The position numbers were made by a program, and so were the translations under genes. The notes under the pieces were generated by a model. It saw only the letters and a program-made list of their open reading frames with translations. It searched no databases and had not been told where the DNA came from. From Microbacterium testaceum StLB037 (GTDB lineage Bacteria > Actinomycetota > Actinomycetes > Actinomycetales > Microbacteriaceae): DNA of 64,000 nt. The stretch is taken from contig NC_015125.1 in the NCBI RefSeq assembly GCF_000202635.1, positions 1,364,001 to 1,428,000 of the forward strand, in the 5' to 3' direction. Of this stretch, positions 25,238-32,935 are shown one piece after another. How positions within the stretch are numbered: the first letter of the stretch is position 1; each line of letters starts with the position of its first letter.

Positions 25238-26428
25238 ATGCCCGACCGCATCCACCTCGCCGTCGCTCTGGACGGCGCCGGCTGGCACCCGGCCGCCTGG
25301 CGCGAGACCACGGCCCGGCCCACCGAGCTCACCTCCCCCGCCTACTGGCGCGCCCTCGCCCGGACGGCCGACGGCGCGGGACTGCTTCTCGCGACCATCG
25401 AAGACGCACTGAGCCTGGGCGGGCGATCCTTCGAACCGGATGCCGAGACCCGGCGTGACCGCGCACGGGGGCGCCTCGACGCGGTGCTGTTGGCGTCGTT
25501 CCTGGCTCCGGTCACGCGCCGTCTGGGACTCGTGCCCACCGCGACCACCGCGCACCCCGAGCCTTTCCACCTCGCCACGGGCCTCCAGACCCTCGACCAC
25601 GCGAGCCGTGGGCGCGCGGGCGTCCGACTGGTCGCGGGTTCGACTCCCCAGGAGCGTGCGAACTTCGGGCGCCGCGCTGACGGCCCCACCGGGCTCCCGG
25701 CATCCGGTCGCGTCGAAGACGACCCGGCTCTGCTCTCCGCCTTCCGCGAGGCGGGCGAGGTGGCCGAGGTCATCCGCCGACTCGCCGACTCCTGGGAAGA
25801 TGACGCGATCGTGCGCGATCTCGAGTCCGGGAAGTTCCTCGATCGGGAGCGCGTGCACAACGTCGACTTCGAGGGCGAATTCTTCTCGGTCACCGGTGCC
25901 TCGATCGTGCCGCGCTCTCCGCAGGGCCGGCCGCTCGTCACCGCTCTCGCGCACCAGAGCGTCCCGTATCGTTTCGCTGCGGAACACGCCGATCTCGTGT
26001 TCGTCACCCCCGCGGATGCCGGGGCGGTCGGGGGAATCCTCGACGAACTCGCGAGCGGCGAGCGGGAGGAGCCGCTCCGGGTCTTCGCCGACCTTCTCGT
26101 GCTCGTCGAAGAGACGCGCACGGAGGCCGCCGCGGTGTGGAACCGGCTGCAGGACCGGGCACCGCTCACGACCGACGCCCGCGTGGTCGTGGGCACCGCC
26201 GACGACGTCGTAGAAGAGATCCGGGCTCTGACCGCCCAGGGCATCGACGGCGTGCGGCTCCGGCCCGCCCGTCTGCCGGCCGACCTCGAGGCGATCGCCG
26301 ACCGGGTCGTGCCGCGCGCGGCGGCCGCCGGCATCCTGTTGCCCGACGACGGCGCCCCGACGCTCCGTGAACGCGTCGGACTCCCCCGTCTCGCCAGCCG
26401 CTACGCCCGTCAGGAGGTCGGCGCATGA
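25238..26428 (+). CDS. LLM class flavin-dependent monooxygenase
   Basis: A 396-aa luciferase-like TIM-barrel enzyme. It opens PDRIHLAVALDGAGWHPAAW; LGLVPTATTAHPEPFHLATG and LDHASRGRAGVRLVAGSTPQ are the NtaA/SnaA-type segments, and SIVPRSPQGRPLVTALAHQS is the FMN-site loop typical of this branch. It needs reduced flavin from a partner reductase. The start at 25238 has AAGGAG upstream, and the stop overlaps the next gene as ATGA. Two paralogous monooxygenases side by side suggest sequential oxidation or different chain lengths of one substrate class. Confidence 0.87.
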   Translation: MPDRIHLAVALDGAGWHPAAWRETTARPTELTSPAYWRALARTADGAGLLLATIEDALSLGGRSFEPDAETRRDRARGRLDAVLLASFLAPVTRRLGLVPTATTAHPEPFHLATGLQTLDHASRGRAGVRLVAGSTPQERANFGRRADGPTGLPASGRVEDDPALLSAFREAGEVAEVIRRLADSWEDDAIVRDLESGKFLDRERVHNVDFEGEFFSVTGASIVPRSPQGRPLVTALAHQSVPYRFAAEHADLVFVTPADAGAVGGILDELASGEREEPLRVFADLLVLVEETRTEAAAVWNRLQDRAPLTTDARVVVGTADDVVEEIRALTAQGIDGVRLRPARLPADLEAIADRVVPRAAAAGILLPDDGAPTLRERVGLPRLASRYARQEVGA

Positions 26429-27807
26429 CCCGCCGTCAGATCCATCTCGCCGCGCACTTCCCGGGCGTGAACAACACCACCGTCTGGACCGACCCGAGCG
26501 CGGGCAGTCAGATCGACTTCTCGTCCTTCGAATACTTCGCCCGCACCGCCGAGCGGGGATTCTTCGACTACCTCTTCCTCGCCGAAGGCCTGCGCCTGCG
26601 TGAGCACCGCGGGCAGCTGCACGACCTCGACGTCGCCGGACGTCCGAACACCCTCTCCATCCTCAGCGCCCTGGCCGCCGTCACCGAGCACATCGGCCTG
26701 GTCGGCACGCTCAACACGACGTTCAACGAGCCGTACGAACTCGCCCGCCAGCTCGGCACGCTCGACCTGTTGTCGAACGGCCGCGCCGGCTGGAACGCGG
26801 TGACGAGCTCCGACGCGTTCCACGGCGCCAACTTCCGCCGCGGAGGCTACCTCGACCACGCCGATCGGTACGTGCGGGCGTCCGAATTCGCGGCCCTGTC
26901 GAAGGCGCTCTGGTCGTCGTGGCGCGACGACGCGATCGTGGCGGATGCCGAGACCGGGGCGTTCCTGCGCGACGACGCCATCGCGCGGGTGCGGCACGAG
27001 TCCCGCCTGTTCGACGTCGACGCGGTGTTCGACGTCCCGCGGTCGCCCCAGGGTCGGCCCGTCATCGTGCAGGCCGGAGACTCCCCCGACGGCCGCGATT
27101 TCGCCACGGATCACGCCGACGTGATCTTCTCCCTGCACACCGAGTTCTCCGACGCGCAGCAGTTCTACCGCGACGTGAAGGGGCGGCTCGCCGCCCGAGG
27201 CCGCGACGAGGACTCGCTCAAGATCCTGCCCGCGGCGACCTTCGTGTTGGGCGATACGGCGGAGGACGCGCGCGAGCGCTCCCGCGAGATCGCCCTGCAG
27301 CAGGTGCGCCCGCAGACCGCGATCACCTACCTCGAGCAGATCTGGAACCGCGATCTCAGCGGCTACGACCCCGAGGGGCCGCTCCCCGACGTCGAACCCG
27401 ACACGGGCGTCGAGACCGCTCAGGGCTTCGCCGGTCGCCACGCGGCGATCCGCGACCGCGTCGGGCAGCTGCGCGAACAGGCCGCCGCCGAGAACCTCAC
27501 CATCCGCGAGCTCGTCATCCGTCTGACCGCGAAGCACACCTTCGTCGGGACGCCGGAGCACGTGGCATCCGAGATCGACCGGTACGTGCAGGAACGCGCG
27601 ACCGACGGGTTCACCGTCGTCGGACACGTCACCCCGCACGGTCTCGACGAGTTCACCGACCGGGTCGTGCCGTTGCTGCAGGAACGCGGCTCGTATCGCC
27701 GCTCGTACGACGAGGGGGCGACGCTGCACGACCTGCTCGGGCTTCCACCGGTCGACGCGTCGGCGGCGGGCGCGGCGTCCGCTCCCGTCCCGGCCGCGAC
27801 GCGATGA
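26425..27807 (+). CDS. NtaA/DmoA family FMN-dependent monooxygenase
   Basis: A 460-aa luciferase-like monooxygenase of the NtaA/SnaA/DszA/SoxA branch, whose members oxidise sulfides, sulfones, nitrilotriacetate or dibenzothiophene sulfone. MTRRQIHLAAHFPGVNNTTV, FFDYLFLAEGLRLREH, LVGTLNTTFNEPYELARQLG and DLLSNGRAGWNAVTSSDAFH are the branch hallmarks. PRSPQGRPVIVQAGDSPDGR is the FMN phosphate loop. It overlaps its neighbours by 4 nt on both sides. The exact substrate cannot be read from sequence. Confidence 0.9.
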   Translation: MTRRQIHLAAHFPGVNNTTVWTDPSAGSQIDFSSFEYFARTAERGFFDYLFLAEGLRLREHRGQLHDLDVAGRPNTLSILSALAAVTEHIGLVGTLNTTFNEPYELARQLGTLDLLSNGRAGWNAVTSSDAFHGANFRRGGYLDHADRYVRASEFAALSKALWSSWRDDAIVADAETGAFLRDDAIARVRHESRLFDVDAVFDVPRSPQGRPVIVQAGDSPDGRDFATDHADVIFSLHTEFSDAQQFYRDVKGRLAARGRDEDSLKILPAATFVLGDTAEDARERSREIALQQVRPQTAITYLEQIWNRDLSGYDPEGPLPDVEPDTGVETAQGFAGRHAAIRDRVGQLREQAAAENLTIRELVIRLTAKHTFVGTPEHVASEIDRYVQERATDGFTVVGHVTPHGLDEFTDRVVPLLQERGSYRRSYDEGATLHDLLGLPPVDASAAGAASAPVPAATR

Positions 27808-29708
27808 GCGACCGGGCGACGCGACTCGTCATCGTCGGCGCGGGTCCCCGCGCCGTGATGCTCGTCGAGCGTCTGCTCGCCCGACGCACGCGCTCCCCCC
27901 ACCCGCACCTGCACGTCACCCTCGTCGACCCGCACCCGCCGGGGGCCGGGCGCATCTGGCGGCGCGATCAGTCGCCCCTGCTGAAGCTCAACTCGATGGC
28001 GCGAGACGTGACCGTGTTCACCGACGAGACGTGCACGATCGCCGGTCCCGTCCGCTCGGGCCCGTCGCTGATCGAATGGGCCGAGCGGGTGCGCGCCGGG
28101 TCCCTCCCCGACGTCGAGATCGACGATCCCGACCTGGAGGCCGAACTCCGCACGCTCCGCGGCGACAGCTTCCCCACGCGTCGGCTGCAGAGCGTGTACC
28201 TCGACTGGTTCTGGCGCCGCACCGTCGCGATCGCGCCGCCGGGCGTCGAGGTGCACTGGCATCAGGGCGCGGTGGAGTGGGTCGACGACACGGCCGAAGG
28301 GTACGAGGTCGCGTTGGCCGATGGCATCCGTCTTCCCGCCGAGATCGTCGTCTACGCGCTCGGTCACAACGGACGCGAGCCGGATGGGGAGACCCTCGCG
28401 CTGATCGCCGCGGCCGCCGACGCCGGTCTGACGTACGTCCCGCCGTCGTTCACCGCCGACGCCGATCTCTCGGCGCTCGGCGCGGGCGACGACGTCATCG
28501 TGCGCGGTATGGGGCTCGCCGCGGTGGATGCCATCGTGCTGCTGGCCGAAGGACGTGGCGGCCGCTTCTCGCGGACGCCGGACGGCACCCTGCGGTACAG
28601 CCCGTCGGGGCGGGAACCGCGCCTGCACCTGGGGTCGCGGCGCGGCGTGCCGTACCGCTCGAAGGTGTCGTCGGAGCTTCGGGGCGACCCACCGGCGCGG
28701 GAGGTGCTGACCCCCGCGGCGGTCGCGGAGCTCCTCGCGCGGCCGGGCACGATCGACTTCCTCGACGACGTGTGGCCGCTGATCGCCCGGGAGCTCGTGT
28801 GGGGGCACTACCGCGAGCTGTTCACCGGACACCCCGAACGAGTACGTGTCTCGTGGGACGTGTTCCGCGAGACGCTGCGCGAAGTCGACGGTGACACGGC
28901 GGCCCTCCGCCGGGCGGTCGCCGAGGTCGTCCCCGATCCACTGGACCGTTTCGACGTGCCCGCGCTCGACGTCCCGCTCGGCGACGAGATCTTCGCCGAC
29001 GCGGCGGAGGTGCACCGCCGCATCCGACGGCACATCGCCGACGACCTGCACCTGCGCACGGCCCCGGAGCGTAGCACCGCTCAGGCCCTCTTCCTCACGA
29101 TCCTCTCGTCCTTCCTCGCGCTCTCGGACATCCCCGTCGAGCGGTGGAGCGCACGATCACGCGCCGTCGACCTACCGGTGACGTGGCACACCTTCTTCAG
29201 CTACGTCGCGTCGGGTCCGCCCGCGCACCGCCTCGAGGAAATCGGGGCTCTCGCGGATGCCGGGGTCGTGCGGTTCCTCGGCCCCGACGTCGCCGTGGGG
29301 GTGGCGGAGGGGCGGTTCGTGGCATCCTCCCCCCGTGTTCCCGGCGACGTCCGCGCGGAAGCGCTCGTCGACGCGTGGCTCCCGGGCGCGGGCGCGGCCG
29401 CGAGCGACAACCCCGCGCTCCGCGAGCTCGCGACGCGACACGGCCGCGAGGTCCACGTCAGCGACGAGACCTTCTCGGGCTCGCTCGGGCGGATCGACAC
29501 CGACGCCGACGGGCGGGTGCTCGCGCGGGACGGCGTCGCGCACGAGACGCTGTTCGCGATCGGCCCCTTCACCGCCGGCATGGAAGCGGGCGCGTTCACC
29601 CGCCCCCGCTCGAACGCCCTCTCGCTGCGGATCACCGACCGGGTCGCGGGGGCGGTGTCGGAGGCGGTGGCGGTCGTGTCCGAGCGCCGCTGGGCTTACC
29701 CGCGCTGA
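27804..29708 (+). CDS. FAD/NAD(P)-binding protein of unknown specificity
   Basis: A 634-aa protein. LVIVGAGPRAVMLVERLLAR near the N-terminus is a Rossmann dinucleotide site. GAGRIWRRDQSPLLKLNSMA and FPTRRLQSVYLDWFW match the FAD-NAD(P)-binding (PF13454-like) family. DVIVRGMGLAAVDAIVLLAEG is a second nucleotide-binding segment. Members are often annotated as adenylate cyclase-like or hydroxylase, without proven reaction. The ATGA overlap with the monooxygenase gene implies a shared function, perhaps as reductase or a further oxygenase. Confidence 0.75.
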   Translation: MSDRATRLVIVGAGPRAVMLVERLLARRTRSPHPHLHVTLVDPHPPGAGRIWRRDQSPLLKLNSMARDVTVFTDETCTIAGPVRSGPSLIEWAERVRAGSLPDVEIDDPDLEAELRTLRGDSFPTRRLQSVYLDWFWRRTVAIAPPGVEVHWHQGAVEWVDDTAEGYEVALADGIRLPAEIVVYALGHNGREPDGETLALIAAAADAGLTYVPPSFTADADLSALGAGDDVIVRGMGLAAVDAIVLLAEGRGGRFSRTPDGTLRYSPSGREPRLHLGSRRGVPYRSKVSSELRGDPPAREVLTPAAVAELLARPGTIDFLDDVWPLIARELVWGHYRELFTGHPERVRVSWDVFRETLREVDGDTAALRRAVAEVVPDPLDRFDVPALDVPLGDEIFADAAEVHRRIRRHIADDLHLRTAPERSTAQALFLTILSSFLALSDIPVERWSARSRAVDLPVTWHTFFSYVASGPPAHRLEEIGALADAGVVRFLGPDVAVGVAEGRFVASSPRVPGDVRAEALVDAWLPGAGAAASDNPALRELATRHGREVHVSDETFSGSLGRIDTDADGRVLARDGVAHETLFAIGPFTAGMEAGAFTRPRSNALSLRITDRVAGAVSEAVAVVSERRWAYPR

Positions 29709-29809
29709 CGCCGCGCGCGACCCTCGCGTGTGTGAGCGCGGGTACGCCCCAGGCCCACCACCCCCGCGGCACCCGGGTGGGCGCTCCCCGGTTCGGCGCC
29801 GTACCGCCA

Positions 29810-29868
29810 TTGAGTGTCCACAACACCCGGACGAAATTTTTTCGCGTCCGGGTTTCTTGGACACTCAA
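29810..29868. repeat. 58-bp palindromic element, copy 3
   Basis: Left arm TTGAGTGTCCACAACACCCG and right arm GGGTTTCTTGGACACTCAA flank an AT-containing centre, GACGAAATTTTTTCGCGTC, which can pair internally. It sits in a convergent 348-bp gap. Confidence 0.9.
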
Positions 29869-30052
29869 CGTAGCGAGGGAGCGCGGGCGAGCGCGCGTGG
29901 GGCGAGCACACGCGGGGCTCGGGGCGAGCGCACACGGGGCGCACGCGCGCGGGGCGAGCACACGCGGGGCGCACACGGGGCGCAAGCGCGCGGGGCAGCA
30001 CATGTGGGGCGCATGCACGCGGGTCGCACGCGGGGCGCACGCACGCGGCACG
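29869..30052. repeat. GGGGCGCAC-type low-complexity tract
   Basis: About 180 bases of imperfect repeats of CACGCGGGGCG-like units follow the palindromic element directly up to the MarR stop codon. No gene is visible in this gap. Confidence 0.65.
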
Positions 30053-30056
30053 ACCG

Positions 30057-30512
30057 TCAGGCGCGCGAGCGCGACAGCACCGCGGCGAGATGCTCGACCA
30101 GCGGGTGCGACGCCGTCGCGTCCACGCCGAAGAACTCCTCATCGACCTCCTCCACAGCGCGATTCGCCGCGCGCGCCAGCTCACGCCCGGCAGCCGTGGC
30201 CCGGACGCGGACGGCGCGGCGGTCGGTGGCATCCTGTCGCCGCTCGACGAGATCGCGGTTGGCGAGCGCGCGGATCACCTGCGACACCATCATGGGGTCG
30301 GCGCCCGCGCGCTGGCTGAGCGCCGCCTGGGTCATGCCCTGGTCGGAATCGGCGAAGGTCAGCACCGCGAGCAGAACGAATTGCACGTGCGTCACCTCGT
30401 GCGGTGCGAGCGCCCGGCGGATCGCCGCCTGCCAACGGTTGGTCACCTGCCACAGAAGGAATCCCGGACTGGCATCGCCGGAGGCGAATCGGCTGTCGAG
30501 GGGAGTCGTCAT
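30057..30512 (-). CDS. MarR family transcriptional regulator
   Basis: A 151-aa winged-helix regulator. The core runs from VTHVQFVLLAVLTFADSDQG through TQAALSQRAGADPMMVSQVI (recognition helix) to the wing LVERRQDATDRRAVRVRATA. Length is typical. It is the second gene of a two-gene operon with the SRPBCC gene, 7 nt downstream of it, and probably controls that operon through the perfect palindrome over the promoter. The ligand may be the molecule bound by the SRPBCC partner; that is inference. Confidence 0.92.
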   Translation of the reverse strand: MTTPLDSRFASGDASPGFLLWQVTNRWQAAIRRALAPHEVTHVQFVLLAVLTFADSDQGMTQAALSQRAGADPMMVSQVIRALANRDLVERRQDATDRRAVRVRATAAGRELARAANRAVEEVDEEFFGVDATASHPLVEHLAAVLSRSRA

Positions 30513-30519
30513 GCCTCGA

Positions 30520-30948
30520 TCATCGCGCGTGCACGGCCTCGACCAGCGCGACGAGCCGGTCGAGGTCGGCCGGTACCGAGCGTTCGAACCCGGCGAACGC
30601 GGTGCGCGCCCACAGCCACGACAGGGGTCCCTCGAGAGTCACGAGCACGGTCAGGCGTGACCCACCCGGGGTCGGCTCGACCTCGTGGCGAAAAGTGAGT
30701 CGGGCTCCCGGCATCCGGCTGACGTCGGTGTAGACCCGGTCGGGCTCGAGTTCGGAGATCTCAAAGGCCGTCCGCGGGCCACCGACGGGCTTCAGGATGC
30801 CACGGGCTCCCCGCCGCACCTCGCCCTCGACGCGTGCCCACTCGGTGTCGGGCGACCACTCGCGCCACGAGTCGTGATCGACCCAGCGCGCGTAGAACGC
30901 CGAGGGCGAGGCGGATGATTCACGGGTGACGGAGGCAAGTGTTCGCAT
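30520..30948 (-). CDS. SRPBCC family protein
   Basis: A 142-aa helix-grip protein (polyketide cyclase/START superfamily). SVTRESSASPSAFYARWVDH near the N-terminus and YTDVSRMPGARLTFRHEVEP mid-protein fit the family, and the long C-terminal helix ends ADLDRLVALVEAVHAR. It would bind a small hydrophobic ligand in the cytoplasm. The start at 30948 lies just below a CATACT -10-like box 6 nt away, so transcription is probably leaderless. It is first in the operon with MarR. Confidence 0.8.
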   Translation of the reverse strand: MRTLASVTRESSASPSAFYARWVDHDSWREWSPDTEWARVEGEVRRGARGILKPVGGPRTAFEISELEPDRVYTDVSRMPGARLTFRHEVEPTPGGSRLTVLVTLEGPLSWLWARTAFAGFERSVPADLDRLVALVEAVHAR

Positions 30949-30954
30949 GGTTTT

Positions 30955-30970
30955 AGTATGCGCGCATACT
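30955..30970. promoter_or_regulatory. MarR-type operator overlapping the -10 region
   Basis: AGTATGCGCGCATACT is a perfect 16-bp palindrome 6 nt before the SRPBCC start. On the minus strand it contains the CATACT -10-like box, so a bound MarR dimer would block promoter opening: likely autorepression. Confidence 0.75.
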
Positions 30971-30990
30971 ACTTGGACGACAAGCCCAAC

Positions 30991-31048
30991 TTGAGTGTCC
31001 AGAACACCCGGATGAAATTCCGCGGCGTCCGGGTTTCGTGGACTCTGA
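30991..31048. repeat. 58-bp palindromic element, copy 4
   Basis: Left arm TTGAGTGTCCAGAACACCCG and a slightly degenerate right arm GGGTTTCGTGGACTCTGA. It lies between the SRPBCC promoter and the stop of the next leftward gene. Confidence 0.85.
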
Positions 31049-31191
31049 CAGCTCCACGCGGCGCCCACGCCCGCCGCACGCCTCTCCGCGCGACGCGTCC
31101 GGAGCGGAACCCGGCCCGACAGCCCGGCCCGACACCCACGGAGCGGACCCGCGCCCGCCCCGCGCACGTCAGCGCACCCACCCCACGCGCG

Positions 31192-32214
31192 TCAGCGCAG
31201 CCGCCGAGCAACCTCCGCCATCGCCTCGGCGAACGACTCCTCGGCGCCCTCGCGGCCGCCGGAGAGATTCACGCCCACGACCCCGGGGAGCGCGAGCATC
31301 TCCTCGGCGAGCGCGACCGCGAGGGCGATGCCCTCCGCGCGGGGGTCCGCGGCGCCGCGGACGCGCGAGAGGAACCCGTCCGGCAGCACGAGCGTCGTGA
31401 ACGACTCGAGCAGGGCGGCCGACGCGTGATCCACCACCAGCGGGACGCAGGGGATGAATGCCGCCGGAGCACCCACCTCCTCGATGAATTCCCGCACGGG
31501 GGCCGCCCCGCCCGCGTGATTGACGAAGCAGACATCGGCGCCGGCCCGCAGCTTCTCGCGCAGCCGCGCAGCCCGGCGCTCCACGGGCGGGGCCGCGGGC
31601 GAAGCCGCGACGGACACGACATGCCCCGCGGCCCGCGCGAGCGACGCCGCCTCTGTCGAGTCGAGGTCGAAGACAGGAACGGCATCCGGTCGATGACCCG
31701 TGCGGGTGTGGTCGCCCGTGACGCAGTGCACCCCGGCCACGCCCTCCACGGCGAGGGCCGCGAGCTCTCCCTCGATGGCCACGCGGTTGCGGTCCCGCAT
31801 GTTCAGCCCGGTCCAGACGCGCAATCCGCGCTGGTGCAGCAGGTGTGCGCGGTACGCGGGTGGGAACTGCACCCGGGCGCTTCCCGCGTCGCCGGCGAGG
31901 ACGGCATCCACCTCCCCCGCGAGGACGGCGGCACAGGCGTCGATGGATGCCACACTCAGTGCCCGCGCCGGCAGATCGGCCACGACCCACGGGCGCGTGC
32001 CGAGGGAGGCCAGGGTGTCGGCGGCGGCCGCGGTGCGCGGGCCCGACGCGGGCACCGACGACCGGTCGACGCCCGTCCACGGCACCGTCGGGCGGTGGAG
32101 AAAGGCGCAGCGGTGGGCGGCGTCGATCTCGCACGATCCGTCGAACCCGACGCCCCCGCAGGGGCCGTACTCCATGCGCTTGGGGCACGTGTCGATGAGG
32201 GGCAGCGAGGTCAT
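31192..32214 (-). CDS. Methylenetetrahydrofolate reductase-like protein with N-terminal Cys motif
   Basis: A 340-aa protein. Residues 4-30, PLIDTCPKRMEYGPCGGVGF and following Cys, resemble the MTHFR C-terminal accessory domain motif (CPK...GPCGG). The rest looks like an MTHFR TIM barrel: FPPAYRAHLLHQRGLRVWTG, LNMRDRNRVAIEGELAALAV, GVHCVTGDHTRTGHRPDAVP and VFDLDSTEAASLARAAG. The accessory motif is therefore at the N-terminus, the reverse of the usual order. It may handle one-carbon units or a related folate reaction. It is transcribed divergently from the pdxH-xanthine dehydrogenase genes with a TACACT box 6 nt before the ATG. Confidence 0.75.
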   Translation of the reverse strand: MTSLPLIDTCPKRMEYGPCGGVGFDGSCEIDAAHRCAFLHRPTVPWTGVDRSSVPASGPRTAAAADTLASLGTRPWVVADLPARALSVASIDACAAVLAGEVDAVLAGDAGSARVQFPPAYRAHLLHQRGLRVWTGLNMRDRNRVAIEGELAALAVEGVAGVHCVTGDHTRTGHRPDAVPVFDLDSTEAASLARAAGHVVSVAASPAAPPVERRAARLREKLRAGADVCFVNHAGGAAPVREFIEEVGAPAAFIPCVPLVVDHASAALLESFTTLVLPDGFLSRVRGAADPRAEGIALAVALAEEMLALPGVVGVNLSGGREGAEESFAEAMAEVARRLR

Positions 32215-32220
32215 GGCCGG

Positions 32221-32226
32221 AGTGTA
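32221..32226 (-). promoter_or_regulatory. -10 box of a probable leaderless promoter
   Basis: TACACT lies 6 nt before the MTHFR-like ATG. Confidence 0.5.
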
Positions 32227-32236
32227 CGGAGCGTGT

Positions 32237-32274
32237 GTTTCGACAAATGTTCGTGGTGGCAACATCACCGAAAC
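32237..32274. promoter_or_regulatory. Nested inverted repeat in the divergent promoter region
   Basis: GTTTCG ... CGAAAC are the outer arms and ATGTT ... AACAT the inner arms of a 38-bp near-symmetric site, midway between the divergent MTHFR-like and PNPOx starts. It is positioned just upstream of the minus-strand -10 box and of a TACGCT hexamer (32285-32290) serving the plus strand, so one regulator could control both directions. Confidence 0.55.
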
Positions 32275-32319
32275 GCGGGCTGCCTACGCTCGGCCCTACC
32301 GCAGTTCCCGGGAGGACCC

Positions 32320-32934
32320 ATGATCACGGCCGGCACCACCTTCGGTTCCGACGTCGACGCCATCGACGCGCTCGTGGCCGACCCCCTCGCGCTCATGGTT
32401 CAGTGGCTCCCCGCGCACGACAGCGAGCTGCGCCCCCTCGCGGCCCTCTCGACCATCGGGCTCGACGGCATCCCGTCGCTCCGACACGTCCTCATCAGCG
32501 ACAGGGATGCCGCCGGCCTGACGTTCCACACCGACGAGGCGAGCGCGAAGGTCGCCGAGATCGCCGCGAACCCCGTGGCCGCGATGGCGGTCGCGTGGCC
32601 CGAGCTCGGCCGTCAGCTCGTCGTTCGGGGAATCGTCGAGCGCGTGACACCGGCGGAGGCGGCGACCGTCTACGCCCAGCGCTCGCGGTACCTGCAACTC
32701 CTGGCGTGGCTGAACACGCGCGAGAACGCGCAGCTCGACACGTCATCCCGCCAGCACCTGTGGGCCGAGTTCGACGCCGCTCATCCCACGCTCGACCCGC
32801 CCCCGCGGTGGACGGGGTTCCGCCTGCGCCCCCTCACGCTGACGTTCTGGCGCGGCGACCCGATCGGGCAGAGCACCCGCCAGCACTACACGCTCGCCGA
32901 CGGCCGCTGGTCGGGGCAGATCCTGGCGGGCTGA
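32320..32934 (+). CDS. Pyridoxamine 5'-phosphate oxidase family protein
   Basis: A 204-aa FMN-binding split-barrel protein resembling PdxH. LAALSTIGLDGIPSLRHVLI, LTFHTDEASAKVAEIAANPV and RQLVVRGIVERVTPAEAATV match the PNPOx core. The C-terminal RPLTLTFWRGDPIGQSTRQH is close to the PdxH dimerisation region but lacks the usual RLHDR-type ending, so PLP synthesis is likely but not certain. GGAGGACCC precedes the ATG at 32320. It is the first gene before the xanthine dehydrogenase genes, and PucG downstream needs PLP. The next gene starts 1 nt after its stop. Confidence 0.75.
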   Translation: MITAGTTFGSDVDAIDALVADPLALMVQWLPAHDSELRPLAALSTIGLDGIPSLRHVLISDRDAAGLTFHTDEASAKVAEIAANPVAAMAVAWPELGRQLVVRGIVERVTPAEAATVYAQRSRYLQLLAWLNTRENAQLDTSSRQHLWAEFDAAHPTLDPPPRWTGFRLRPLTLTFWRGDPIGQSTRQHYTLADGRWSGQILAG

Positions 32935-32935
32935 C

